In this document: positions 9,718 through 17,717 of the stretch, piece by piece
How the letters are laid out: every line of letters starts with the position of its first letter
Position numbering within the stretch: the first letter of the stretch is position 1
Assembly: GCF_020131355.1 (NCBI RefSeq)
Contig: NZ_JAHLEL010000047.1
Location: 124,001-188,000, forward strand
Direction: 5' to 3'
DNA: 64,000 nt
Source: Pseudonocardia sp. ICBG1293
Lineage (GTDB): Bacteria; Actinomycetota; Actinomycetes; Mycobacteriales; Pseudonocardiaceae
Program-made: the position numbers and the translations under genes
The notes under the pieces: generated by a model
The model's input: only the letters and a program-made list of their open reading frames with translations
Database searches by the model: none
What the model was told of the DNA's origin: nothing

Positions 9718-11247
9718 ATGAGCAGCCACGACAGTACCGGCCCCGGAACCGACGGGCCGGCGCCGGCCGTCCGCCGCGCGGGCGGCCCCCGGCCCGAGGA
9801 CGAACGCCTCGGCGTCGGCGCGACGGTCGGGTACGGCGTGCAGCACATCCTCGCGATGTTCGGCGGCGTGATCGCCGTCCCGATCATCATCGGCGGCGCG
9901 GCCGGGCTCGACCCGCTGCAGAGCGCCGTCCTCGTGGCCTGCGGGCTGTTCGTGAGCGGGCTCGCCACGATCCTGCAGACGCTCGGGCTGCCGTTCTTCG
10001 GCTCGCAGCTGCCGCTGGTGCAGGGCACCTCGTTCGCCTCGGTGTCGACGATGATCGCGATCGTCGGCGACGACGGCACCGACGGCCTGCGCACCGTGTT
10101 CGGCGCCGTCCTCGTCGCCGCGCTGGTCGGGCTGCTCATCACCCCGTTCTTCGCCCGGGTGGTGCGGCTGTTCCCGCCGGTGGTGACCGGCTCGATCATC
10201 ACCGTGATCGGGCTGTCGCTGATGCCGGTGGCGACCGGCTGGATCACCGGCCAGGAGACGACCACCGTCGACGGCGCGACGGTGCCCAACCCTGCGTTCG
10301 GCGCGCTGCCCGACATCGCGCTGGCCGGGTTCACCTTCCTGGTCGTGGTCGTCGCCAGCAGGATCCGGGCGGTCTCCCGGCTGTCGGTGCTGCTCGGGCT
10401 CCTGGTCGGCACCGTCGTCGCCCTCGTGCTGGGGCTCAGCAGCTTCTCCGAGGTCGGCGCGGCGGGGGTGGTCGCCCTCCCGACGCCGTTCGCGTTCGGT
10501 GGACCGCTGTTCGAGATCGGGGCGATCGTGTCCATGGTCATCGTGGTCCTGGTGATCATGGTGGAGACGACCGCCGACATCCTCGCCGTCGGTGAGGTCG
10601 TCGGGACCGAGGTGGACTCCCGGCGGGTGGGCGACGGCCTGCGCGCCGACATGGCCGCCTCCGTCCTGGCCCCGGTGTTCAACTCCTTCCCGGCGACGGC
10701 GTTCGCACAGAACGTCGGCCTGGTCGCCCTCACCGGCGTCCGGAGCCGGTTCGCCGTCGCCGCGGGCGGCGTGCTCCTGCTGCTGCTGGGCCTCTCACCG
10801 ATGGCCGCGGCGGTGTTCTCGGCGATCCCGCAGCCGGTGCTCGGCGGGGCCGGCATCGTGCTGTTCGGCACGGTCGCCGCGAGCGGCATCCGGACGCTGG
10901 CGTCGGTGGAGTACCGCAACACCAACAACATGGTGGTCGTCGCGGCGGCGGTGGCGTTCGGCCTGGTGCCGGTGGTGTCGCCGGACTTCTGGTCGCGCTT
11001 CCCGGACTGGTTCTCGACGATCTTCCACTCCGGCATCAGCTCGGCGGCGATCGTCGCGGTGCTGCTGAACCTGTTCTTCAACGTGCTGGGGTCCGGGAGG
11101 GCGCCGGCGCCGTCGATCGTCGCCGCGGGACCGCCGGTGCTCGTCCAGACCGGGGAGATCCGGATCCTGTCCTCCGGGCAGGTGCTGGGCCCGGACTCCT
11201 ACGAGCCGGTCACCACCGAGCCGGGGACCCGGGTCCGCGACGAGTGA
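9718..11247 (+). CDS. NCS2-family xanthine/uracil permease
   Basis: A 509-residue nucleobase:cation symporter-2 carrier. Family signatures are QGTSFASVSTM around residue 101, the proton/substrate-site segment MVETTADILAVGE, and the hallmark NSFPATAFAQNVGLVALTGVRSR. About fourteen hydrophobic helices alternate through the protein. Its place behind the urate genes suggests uptake of urate or xanthine. The ATG at 9718 has AGGGA about 9 bases upstream, but that leader is now supplied by DNA next to the MITE-like element, so expression may differ from the ancestral operon. Confidence 0.92.
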   Translation: MSSHDSTGPGTDGPAPAVRRAGGPRPEDERLGVGATVGYGVQHILAMFGGVIAVPIIIGGAAGLDPLQSAVLVACGLFVSGLATILQTLGLPFFGSQLPLVQGTSFASVSTMIAIVGDDGTDGLRTVFGAVLVAALVGLLITPFFARVVRLFPPVVTGSIITVIGLSLMPVATGWITGQETTTVDGATVPNPAFGALPDIALAGFTFLVVVVASRIRAVSRLSVLLGLLVGTVVALVLGLSSFSEVGAAGVVALPTPFAFGGPLFEIGAIVSMVIVVLVIMVETTADILAVGEVVGTEVDSRRVGDGLRADMAASVLAPVFNSFPATAFAQNVGLVALTGVRSRFAVAAGGVLLLLLGLSPMAAAVFSAIPQPVLGGAGIVLFGTVAASGIRTLASVEYRNTNNMVVVAAAVAFGLVPVVSPDFWSRFPDWFSTIFHSGISSAAIVAVLLNLFFNVLGSGRAPAPSIVAAGPPVLVQTGEIRILSSGQVLGPDSYEPVTTEPGTRVRDE

Positions 11248-11307
11248 TCGCCTCCTCCGAGGGGTCCGGCGCCGGATCCGGCACCGGACCCCTCAGGCGG
11301 CGCGATC
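11246..11307. repeat. Palindromic repeat, copy A
   Basis: A GATCGCC...GCGCGATC-bounded element whose core is a near-perfect palindrome centred on GGATCC. Related copies lie at 12278-12343 and 12371-12435 on the other side of the DUF559 gene. Confidence 0.6.
11259..11294. terminator. Bidirectional hairpin after NCS2 permease
   Basis: 36-base palindrome with 18-bp arms (17 pairs) centred on GGATCC at 11276/11277. It lies between the permease stop (11247) and the stop of the converging DUF559 gene, which it overlaps by two bases. It is also the core of repeat copy A. Confidence 0.6.
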
Positions 11308-12171
11308 ATGCACGGCCCGGCGGATGCGGGCGACGGTCCCGCCCGGCCGGTCGTGCACGTCGGACCAGGTGAACCGCAGCACCGTCCACCCGGCTGCGAC
11401 CAGTGCGTTCTGCTTGCGACGGTCGGCCCTGAACCGCTCCGGGTCGCTGTGCCAGGCCCAGCCGTCGACCTCCACCGCCACCCGCGCCGCGGGGAACGCG
11501 AGGTCGATCGTCCAGGGCCCGAACGGCATCGCCCGCACGAGCCCGGGGAGCCGGGCGTCGCGCAGCAGCCGCAGCAACCGTCGTTCCAGGGCCGAGTCGG
11601 CCCGGTCCCCCGCCGCGACGAGCAGCCGCACGGCCGCCGCGACGCCAGGGGTGCCGGCCACCCGGCAGTACGCCGCGTGCAGCTCGTCGTAGGACACCCA
11701 CCGCTGCAGCGCCCGGTCGAGGAACGTGGTCCCGGCGTCGCCCGGCAGCACGGCGGCGGTCTCCAGCACGGTCAGCGGCGTCGCGGTCACGACGATCCCC
11801 CGGTGGACGACCCGGTCGGCCGGGCCCAGGCTGCGGCGACGCAGACGCACTCCCGGCCGCCGGGCCCGCTGCACCGTCGGCGGGACGGCGAGCAGCACCT
11901 CGGCCGGGGCACCGGGACGCAGCCCCAGCCAGTACGCGGCCGCGGGCCCGGTCACGACGCAGCGGGCGCCGCCCCAGAGCCACGCCGCCCGGACCCGGGT
12001 CTCGTCGGTGACCCGGTGACCGGCGACCAGGTAGACCCCGGGGTGCCGCGCCCGCCAGGCACCGGAGGACACCCGTCGCGCGACGGTGCGGGCCGGAACG
12101 CCGTAGGCGATCGCCTGGGTCCGGGTGACCAGGCCGCCCTGCCGGACCAGCAGCCGTTCCAGATCGGTCAT
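11293..12171 (-). CDS. AbiEi-like winged-helix plus DUF559 nuclease-fold protein
   Basis: A 292-residue two-part protein. Residues 1-60 resemble the AbiEi-type winged helix (LERLLVRQGGLVTRTQAI, ARRVSSGAWRARHPGVY). The C-terminal ~110 residues are a DUF559/Vsr-like PD-(D/E)xK fold: ERRLLRLLRDARLPG, WTIDLAFPAARVAVEVDGWAWH with the catalytic D...EVD pattern, and RFRADRRKQNALVAAGWTVLRFTW. Proteins of this layout are very common in actinobacteria, usually alone and without a recognised AbiEii toxin; there is no toxin here either. A DNA-related role is inferred only. It is bracketed by three copies of a palindromic repeat. Confidence 0.75.
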   Translation of the reverse strand: MTDLERLLVRQGGLVTRTQAIAYGVPARTVARRVSSGAWRARHPGVYLVAGHRVTDETRVRAAWLWGGARCVVTGPAAAYWLGLRPGAPAEVLLAVPPTVQRARRPGVRLRRRSLGPADRVVHRGIVVTATPLTVLETAAVLPGDAGTTFLDRALQRWVSYDELHAAYCRVAGTPGVAAAVRLLVAAGDRADSALERRLLRLLRDARLPGLVRAMPFGPWTIDLAFPAARVAVEVDGWAWHSDPERFRADRRKQNALVAAGWTVLRFTWSDVHDRPGGTVARIRRAVHDRAA

Positions 12172-12277
12172 CGGGACAGGATCATGCGCCGGCCCGGTTC
12201 CCGGGTGCGAACGCCGGACCCGGTTCGCGCCCGCGAACGGTGGGGCCCGGGGACGTGACGTCCACCGAGCGGTCGGT

Positions 12278-12435
12278 GGTCGTCACCGGCGAGGCATCAC
12301 GTGCCGGATGCAGCACCGAATCCCTCACCGGCCGCGATCACCACGGACCAGCCGGGCCCCGCTCCCAGCGATGATCGCCACCGGCGAGGGATCGGGTGCC
12401 GGATCCGGCACCGGCCTACTCATCGGTCGCGATCA
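12278..12435. repeat. Palindromic repeats, copies B and C
   Basis: Copy B (about 12278-12343) and copy C (12371-12435) share CCGGCGAGGSATC, GTGCCGGAT and a terminal CGCGATCA, and match copy A at 11246. Copy C is the most symmetrical (GGTGCCGGATCCGGCACC core, GATCGC/GCGATC ends). They occupy most of the gene-free stretch 12172-12496, where nothing else is recognised. Confidence 0.65.
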
Positions 12436-12496
12436 CGGCGCGTCGCCGCCGGTATCCGGGGCCGGCGGCCCGGCCTCTCCTCACACGGGGACGATC

Positions 12497-13330
12497 TCAG
12501 GCCCCGGCCGCGTCCTGCCGGGCCAGCTCCGCCACCAGCGCATCGGCCACGGACTGCAGCTTCGGCACGGCGGAGTCGAGCAGGGCGTCGGTCATCCGGG
12601 TCGTCGGACCGGAGATGGACACCGCCGCGGGCAGCGGGCTGTCCAGGGCGACGGCGACGCAGCGCACCCCGAGTTCCTGCTCCCCCTCGTCGACGGCGTA
12701 CCCGGCGGCCCGGACCTTGTCGAGCTCGGCGGCGTACTCCTCGGGCGAGGTGATGGTGTTGTCGGTGTGTCGGACGAACTCGGTGTGCCGCAGGATCTCG
12801 CGCGCCCGCTCGACCGGCATCCTCGACAGCAGGGCCTTGCCGACGGCGGTGCAGTGCGGCGACACCCGTCGCCCCACCTCGGTGAACATCCGCATCGAGT
12901 GCCGGCCGGGCTCCTGGGCGACGTAGACGACCTGGTTGCCCTCCAGCAGCGCCAGGTTCGCGCTCTCCCCCAGGTCGTCGACCAGCGCCGCGAGCCGGGG
13001 CCGGGCCCACATGCCCACCAGACGACCGGCGGTGTCGCCCAGGCGCACCAGGCGGGGGCCCAGGGCGTACTCCCGGGAGGACTGCTGGCGGACGTAGCCG
13101 CGCCCGGCGAGGGTCCGGACGAGCCGGTGGATGGTCGGCAGCGGGAGCCCGGAGGTGGCCGCGAGGTGGGACAGGCTGACCGTCCCGCCCGCGTCGGCCA
13201 TCGCCTCCAGCAGGTCCACGGCCCGCTCCACGGACTGCACGGCCCCCGAGCGTGCCGGCGCGGCCGCGGCACCGTCCACGGCGGCGTCCGCGGCGGCACC
13301 GACACGGCTGTCGGGATCGTTCTTCCGCAT
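12497..13330 (-). CDS. IclR-family regulator, AllR-like repressor of ureide genes
   Basis: A 277-residue IclR protein: an N-terminal winged helix at about residues 28-95 (SVERAVDLLEAMADAGG, SHLAATSGLPLPTIHRLVRTL, GYVRQQSSREYALGPRLV) and a C-terminal effector domain (RVSPHCTAVGKALLSRMP, AAGYAVDEGEQELGVRCVAV). It lies directly after allB on the same strand, 9 bp away, in the middle of the ureide genes. Streptomyces AllR is an IclR protein controlling allantoin genes, so an equivalent role with a ureide or glyoxylate-type effector is inferred. A near-perfect copy of the proposed operator covers its own start codon, suggesting autoregulation. Confidence 0.85.
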   Translation of the reverse strand: MRKNDPDSRVGAAADAAVDGAAAAPARSGAVQSVERAVDLLEAMADAGGTVSLSHLAATSGLPLPTIHRLVRTLAGRGYVRQQSSREYALGPRLVRLGDTAGRLVGMWARPRLAALVDDLGESANLALLEGNQVVYVAQEPGRHSMRMFTEVGRRVSPHCTAVGKALLSRMPVERAREILRHTEFVRHTDNTITSPEEYAAELDKVRAAGYAVDEGEQELGVRCVAVALDSPLPAAVSISGPTTRMTDALLDSAVPKLQSVADALVAELARQDAAGA

Positions 13331-13337
13331 GACGGAA
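13323..13337. promoter_or_regulatory. Candidate operator over the IclR start codon
   Basis: TTCCGCATGACGGAA matches 13 of 15 positions of the palindrome at 17215-17229. It includes the IclR ATG (13328-13330) and lies between allB and the regulator gene. Confidence 0.45.
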
Positions 13338-13339
13338 GT

Positions 13340-14749
13340 CTAGCCCTGCTCGGACGGTGCGGCGGGGACGTCGGGGGCCTCCACGGCGCCCGGCGCGCCG
13401 GTCACCCGCTCCACCGACCCGCGGCGCAGCAGCCGGCCGTGCGGCTCACCGGCGACGTCGACGTCGCGCCCGCCCAGGACGGTGCGCCGGACCACGCCGG
13501 ACAGCGACCGGCCGGCATAGGCGCTCACCTTGTTCTTGTGGTGCAGCCGGTCCGGGTCGACGACGTAGGCGGCGTCGGGGGCGAAGACCGCGAGGTCGGC
13601 GTCGTAGCCCAGCGCGATCCGGCCCTTGGAGCGCAGCCCGACCAGGTCGGCCGGCTTCGACGCCATCCACTGCACCACCTGCGCGAGCCCGATGCCCCGC
13701 CGGCGTGCCTCGCTCCACACCAGCGACAGGCCCAGCTGCAACGACGACACCCCGCCCCAGGCGAGCCCGAAGTCACCGGAGTCGAGCAGCTTCAGCTCGA
13801 CCGTCGACGGCGAGTGGTCGCTGACGATGCAGTCGATCGTCCCGTCGAGGAGCCCCTCCCAGAGCAGCTCCCGGTTGGACGCCTCGCGGATCGGCGGGCA
13901 GCACTTGTGGGTGGTGGCGCCGTCGGGGATCTCCTCGGCGAACAGCGTCAGGTAGTGCGGGCAGGTCTCGGCGGTGATCCGGACGCCGTCGCGGCGCGCG
14001 GTGGCGATCATCGGCAGCGCGTCGGAGGAGGACACGTGCAGCACGTGCGCACGCGCCCCGGTCCAGCGGGCGCGCTCGATGACCTCGGCGATCGCCAGGT
14101 TCTCCGCCCCGCGCGGGCGCGAGCGCAGGAAGGTCTCGTAGCGCGCGCCGTGCGGGGTGGGGGCCTTCTCGATGGCCCGGGAGTCCTCCGCGTGCACGAT
14201 CATGACGGCGTCGAACGTGGCCAGCTCGGCCATGTCGCGCTCCATCTCGTCGGCGTCGAGCGGCGGGAACTCGTCGACGCCGGAGTGCAGCAGGAAGCAC
14301 TTGAAGCCGAAGACCCCCTCGTCGTGCAGGCCGCGCAGGTCCCCCAGGTTGCCCGGCACCGCGCCACCCCAGAACCCGACGTCGACGAACGCCTGGTGCT
14401 CGGCGACCTTGCGCTTGACCTCCAGCGCGGCGACGTCGACCGTCGGCGGGATCGAGTTCAGCGGCATGTCGACGATGGTGGTGACCCCGCCGGCCACGGC
14501 GGCCCGGGTCGCCGAGGCGAAGCCCTCCCACTCGGTGCGGCCGGGCTCGTTGACGTGGACGTGGGTGTCGACGAGGCCGGGCAGCAGCACCTCGTCGTCG
14601 GCGAGATCGATCACCCGGGCGCCGTCGAGGCCGTTGCCCAGCGGCTCGATCGCGACGATCCGCCCGCCGGTCACGCCGATCTCGCGGGGCTGCTCGCCGG
14701 CGGTGGTCATGATCCGCTGTCCGCGGACCACCAGGTCGTAGCTGGTCAT
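13340..14749 (-). CDS. allB: Allantoinase
   Basis: A 469-residue cyclic amidohydrolase converting S-allantoin to allantoate. Zinc ligands are visible: H63/H65 in DTHVHVNEPG, carbamylated K150 in FGFKCFLLHSG, the H of HVLHVSS, and the final D in CIVSDHSPST. HHKNKVSAYAGR near the C-terminus is also typical of bacterial allantoinase. ATG at 14749 overlaps the stop of the upstream racemase (ATGA). It is transcribed with the NCS1 permease and racemase from the divergent promoter near 17.1 kb, and the IclR gene follows it. Confidence 0.96.
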   Translation of the reverse strand: MTSYDLVVRGQRIMTTAGEQPREIGVTGGRIVAIEPLGNGLDGARVIDLADDEVLLPGLVDTHVHVNEPGRTEWEGFASATRAAVAGGVTTIVDMPLNSIPPTVDVAALEVKRKVAEHQAFVDVGFWGGAVPGNLGDLRGLHDEGVFGFKCFLLHSGVDEFPPLDADEMERDMAELATFDAVMIVHAEDSRAIEKAPTPHGARYETFLRSRPRGAENLAIAEVIERARWTGARAHVLHVSSSDALPMIATARRDGVRITAETCPHYLTLFAEEIPDGATTHKCCPPIREASNRELLWEGLLDGTIDCIVSDHSPSTVELKLLDSGDFGLAWGGVSSLQLGLSLVWSEARRRGIGLAQVVQWMASKPADLVGLRSKGRIALGYDADLAVFAPDAAYVVDPDRLHHKNKVSAYAGRSLSGVVRRTVLGGRDVDVAGEPHGRLLRRGSVERVTGAPGAVEAPDVPAAPSEQG

Positions 14750-15481
14750 GGCAACTCCAGGGGGAATCCGGTGATCTTCTTGGTCCGGGGGGCCGCGTAG
14801 GTGCGGGCCTTCGAGGTGCTCAGGCGCAGGCGCACCAGCGACTCGGCGACGGTCACCGCGGCCTGCACCCCGTCGACGACCGGCACGCCGGTTTCCCCCC
14901 CGCACCTTCTCCTCCAGGCCCGCCATGCCGCCGCAGCCCAGGCAGATCACCTCGGCGTGGTCGTGCTCGACGGCCAGCCGGGCCTGCTCGACGATCGCGG
15001 CGACCGCGCGGGCGGGGTCCTGCTCCAGCTCCAGCACCGCGAGGCCGGAGGCACGCACCGAGGCGCACCGCCGTTCCAGCCCGGCGACCAGCAGACGGTC
15101 CTCGATGAGCGGGACGGTGCGGTCCAGTGTGGTCACGACCGCGTAGCGGTGGCCGAGGTACATCGCGGTCGCCGCGGCGGCCTCGGTGATGTCGACGACG
15201 GGCACGTCGAGCATCTCCTGCAGTCCCTCCCGGCCGTGCTCGCCGTAGCCGGCCTGGATCACCGCGTCGAACGGTTCGCCGGAGGCGGCGTACCGCGCGA
15301 CGGCGTCGGCGACCCCGACCGCGGCCAGGTAGCTCTCCAGGTTGCCCTCGACCGACTCGGCGCCGAACCGCGGTGTGAGCCCGACGATCTCGGTGCCGGG
15401 GGCGGCGACCGACCGCGCGGAGGCGGCGATGGCCTCGGTCACCGACCCGGTGGTGTTCACGTTGACGACGACGATGCGCAC
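14746..15481 (-). pseudogene. Allantoin/hydantoin racemase, frameshifted at a 7-G run
   Basis: From GTG at 15481 the product is a typical Asp/Glu/hydantoin racemase (RIVVVNVNTT, GYGEHGREGLQ, ICLGCGGMAGLEEKVR). On the coding strand a G7 run at 14901-14895 then throws the frame. Reading it as six Gs restores VRGETGVPVVDGVQAAVTVA and a C-terminus KKITGFPLELP ending exactly in the ATGA overlap with allB, for 244 residues. The intact overlap and conserved tail argue that the gene was functional very recently, or that the extra base is a sequencing error or slippage site. The second catalytic Cys is present (LGCGGM) but the first is replaced in AGYGEHG. Its role would be interconverting allantoin enantiomers. 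Confidence 0.8.
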
Positions 15482-17019
15482 TAGTGCCCCCCGGTGGGTG
15501 CCACGGCCAGGGACTCCCCGGACACCGCGTGGTAGATCCGTCCGCGCGGGGCCACGAGCACGGTCAGCAGCGCGGCGAGCCCGGCACCGAGGAACCAGCT
15601 GAACGGGGCGACCGGCTCCAGGGCGGGGACGAACCCGACGGCGACCGCGACCAGCGCCGACGGCACGAACACCGCGACCGCGCGCCGGTTGACCCCGCCG
15701 CGGTAGTGGTAGGCGCCGGTGCTCGCGTCCGTGTAGAGCGCGGGCACGTCGATCCTCCCGCGGCGCACCAGCCAGTAGTCGGCCATCACGATCCCGAACA
15801 GCGGGCCGAGCAGGGCGCCGAGGACACCCAGGAAGTAGGTGATCACGATCGGCGAGTCGTACAGGTTCCAGGGCAGGATGACCAGTCCGATCAGCGCGCT
15901 CACCACACCGGCGCGGCGGAAGTCCAGCACCCGCGGGACCAGGTTGGACAGGGCGTAGCAGGGGGCCACGAAGTTCGCCATCAGGTTGACCGCGATCGTC
16001 AGGATCAGCAGCGCCGCCGAGGCGAGCAGCAGCAGCGGCGTGTTCGGGATGGTGTTGACGACGTCGGCCGGGCTGGCGATCACCTGGCCGCCGATCCGCA
16101 GCTGGCCCCCGGCCAGCACCACCACGACCACGCCGAAGAACAGCGTGTTGGGCAGGATCCCCCAGAAGCTGCCGCGCCGGCCCGCGCCGGTGGACACCGC
16201 GCCGCGGGTGAAGTCGCAGAAGTTCAGGACGAACGTGCCGTAGATCGCCGTCCACAACGACGCCCCGGCCAGGATCTGCACCCACATCGCGCCGCCGGTC
16301 AGCGGGTCGGGCACCGACAGCGCGATGTCACCGCCGGTCTGCCAGAGCACCCATCCGGCGAGCGCGGCGAGCGTCACCAGCACGATCGGCCCGGCGACGG
16401 CCTCGTAGCGGCGGATGCCGTCCATGCCGCGCAGCAGGATCGCCACCTGCACGACCCACAGCACGAGGAAGCAGATCCAGCCCAGCACCGACAGACCGAG
16501 GAACGACACCTGTTCCAGCCCGCCCGCACCGGGGGCCACGGCGAGGACCATCACGACGAGGACCTGGGTGGCGAGGTAGGTCTGGATGCCGAACCAGGCG
16601 ATCGCGACCGCGCCCCGGACCAGCGCGGGGAGCTGCGCGCCGCGGACGCCGAAGGAGATCCGGCTCATGACCGGGAACGGCAGTCCCGTGCGGTAGCCCA
16701 TGTACCCGGCGACGGTGAGCAGCACGAACAGCACCAGCGCACCGATGCCGAGCGAGACCAGGATCTGCCACGCCCCCAGGCCGAGCGCGAACAGGCCGAG
16801 CGCGAAGCCGTAGTTGCCCAGGCTGTGCACGTCCACGGCCCACAGGGTGAAGATGTTGTAGGCCTTCCACGACCGGCCCTCGACGGTGGTGGGAGCGAGG
16901 TCGCGGTTGTAGAGCCGGGGGCTCGGTTCCCCCACCGGTTCCCCGGCGACGGGCACGGCGGCCACCCGCTCACCGGTCGGGGCGGGGGCGGATCGGTCGC
17001 TCGTTCCGGGTCCCGTCAT
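15481..17019 (-). CDS. NCS1-family allantoin/hydantoin-type permease
   Basis: Mhp1/PucI-like NCS1 carrier of about 512 residues with twelve hydrophobic segments. Diagnostic stretches are LYNRDLAPTT before helix 1, SLGNYGFALGLFALGLGAWQ, YMGYRTGLPFPVMSRISFGVRGAQLPAL and FVLNFCDFTRGA. Gene order (permease, racemase, allantoinase) supports allantoin uptake. I prefer ATG at 17019, with GAGGTGG five bases upstream, over the ATG at 17052, which has no visible ribosome site. The TAG stop shares one base with the racemase GTG. Confidence 0.93.
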   Translation of the reverse strand: MTGPGTSDRSAPAPTGERVAAVPVAGEPVGEPSPRLYNRDLAPTTVEGRSWKAYNIFTLWAVDVHSLGNYGFALGLFALGLGAWQILVSLGIGALVLFVLLTVAGYMGYRTGLPFPVMSRISFGVRGAQLPALVRGAVAIAWFGIQTYLATQVLVVMVLAVAPGAGGLEQVSFLGLSVLGWICFLVLWVVQVAILLRGMDGIRRYEAVAGPIVLVTLAALAGWVLWQTGGDIALSVPDPLTGGAMWVQILAGASLWTAIYGTFVLNFCDFTRGAVSTGAGRRGSFWGILPNTLFFGVVVVVLAGGQLRIGGQVIASPADVVNTIPNTPLLLLASAALLILTIAVNLMANFVAPCYALSNLVPRVLDFRRAGVVSALIGLVILPWNLYDSPIVITYFLGVLGALLGPLFGIVMADYWLVRRGRIDVPALYTDASTGAYHYRGGVNRRAVAVFVPSALVAVAVGFVPALEPVAPFSWFLGAGLAALLTVLVAPRGRIYHAVSGESLAVAPTGGH

Positions 17020-17070
17020 CGGGGCCACCTCGGTTCCCACGTCGTGGCGCATCGAATGTGACGCGCTGAT

Positions 17071-17085
17071 TTCCGCGATGTGAAA
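17071..17085. promoter_or_regulatory. Candidate operator, permease side, copy 1
   Basis: TTCCGCGATGTGAAA, 11 of 15 matches to the 17215 palindrome and itself symmetrical at its TTTC/GAAA ends. It lies in the permease leader downstream of the minus-strand promoter. Confidence 0.45.
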
Positions 17086-17091
17086 CGAATC

Positions 17092-17106
17092 TCTTACGTT
17101 GCGGAA
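17092..17106. promoter_or_regulatory. Candidate operator, permease side, copy 2
   Basis: TCTTACGTTGCGGAA matches 10 of 15 positions and carries an intact TTGCGGAA half-site. It abuts the -10 of the minus-strand promoter, where bound repressor would block initiation. Confidence 0.45.
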
Positions 17107-17108
17107 TC

Positions 17109-17138
17109 ACGCTATGGCGCCGGTCACGCAAGCGTCAA
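17109..17138 (-). promoter_or_regulatory. Candidate promoter for permease-racemase-allB-IclR
   Basis: On the minus strand TTGACG (17138-17133) is followed after 18 bases by TAGCGT (17114-17109), a good match to a housekeeping actinobacterial promoter. Two operator candidates follow immediately. Confidence 0.55.
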
Positions 17139-17161
17139 GGGGTCGCCGACGACCGCGATGC

Positions 17162-17190
17162 TTGACAGCCCTCCGGCGCCGTGGTCCGAT
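17162..17190 (+). promoter_or_regulatory. Candidate promoter for the hyi-gcl-alc operon
   Basis: TTGACA at 17162-17167 with TCCGAT at 17185-17190, 17 bases apart. It points toward the AtzF-C-like gene and is followed by two operator candidates, mirroring the permease side. Confidence 0.5.
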
Positions 17191-17193
17191 TCA

Positions 17194-17208
17194 CATCGCA
17201 CAACGGAA
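17194..17208. promoter_or_regulatory. Candidate operator, plus side, copy 1
   Basis: CATCGCACAACGGAA matches 9 of 15 positions with an intact CGGAA half. Weaker than its neighbour at 17215. Confidence 0.35.
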
Positions 17209-17214
17209 TCACTT

Positions 17215-17229
17215 TTCCGCATTGCGGAA
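17215..17229. promoter_or_regulatory. Perfect operator palindrome
   Basis: TTCCGCATTGCGGAA is a perfect 7+1+7 palindrome just upstream of the GTG at 17245. It is the best example of the motif repeated at 6316, 13323 and 17071-17106, and I used it as the reference. Confidence 0.6.
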
Positions 17230-17244
17230 TGATCGGAGGTCCGG

Positions 17245-17637
17245 GTGACTGCCCTGTTCTGTTCCGGTGACGCGATGCGCGGCGGCCGGCTCCACCACAA
17301 CGTGTCCGCCCACCCGTTCCTGGGTGCCGTCCGGACCGCTCCGCACTACCGCATGTACTCGGTCCGCGACCAGTTCCCGGCCCTGACCGAGGACCCCTCC
17401 GGCGGCGTCCCGCTCGCCGGCGAGATCTACGACGTCCCGCTCTCGGCGATCCGCACCGACTTCCTGCCCGACGAGCCGCCGGAGCTCGAGCTCACCGTCA
17501 TCGAGCTCGAGGACGGCCGCGACGTGCTCGCCGTCGGGCTGCGGCCCGGCGTACGGGAGCGCCAGCACGACGAGCTCACCGACATCACCGCCCACGGCGG
17601 CTGGCGGGCCTACCGGGGCCTGCCCGAGCCCACCTGA
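17245..17637 (+). CDS. AtzF C-terminal-like / gamma-glutamylcyclotransferase-fold protein
   Basis: A 130-residue protein resembling the C-terminal domain of allophanate hydrolase, which has a gamma-glutamylcyclotransferase-like fold: LFCSGDAMRGGRLHHNV, FLGAVRTAPHYRMYSVRDQFPAL, LAGEIYDVP, ELTVIELEDGRDVLAVGLRP and DITAHGGWRAYRG. No amidase domain is attached. In AtzF the C-domain acts on the product N-carboxycarbamate; alone, its role is unknown. First gene of the plus-strand ureide operon, so a part in ureidoglycolate or carbamate processing is plausible but unproven. GTG start has GGAGGT about 10 bases upstream. Confidence 0.7.
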   Translation: MTALFCSGDAMRGGRLHHNVSAHPFLGAVRTAPHYRMYSVRDQFPALTEDPSGGVPLAGEIYDVPLSAIRTDFLPDEPPELELTVIELEDGRDVLAVGLRPGVRERQHDELTDITAHGGWRAYRGLPEPT

Positions 17638-17717
17638 GCACCGCGCTCCGGGCACCGCACCGCGAGAGCACCGCATTCCGAGAGCACCGCACCGTCCTCG
17701 ACGAGGAGGCCCCTGAA

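Noticed and set aside
11293..12171. AbiE-type abortive-infection toxin-antitoxin system
   Set aside because: Only the AbiEi-like/DUF559 protein is present; no AbiEii nucleotidyltransferase toxin is adjacent.
12125..14800. Long plus-strand open frame (891 codons) opposite the IclR and allB genes
   Set aside because: Antisense shadow with His/Gln/Arg/Gly-rich low-complexity translation and no family resemblance; the minus-strand genes explain the region.
13340..16285. A single 981-codon minus-strand frame covering allB, the racemase and part of the permease
   Set aside because: It is an artefact of the G7 frameshift. The true starts (ATG 14749, GTG 15481) and overlaps divide it into known proteins.
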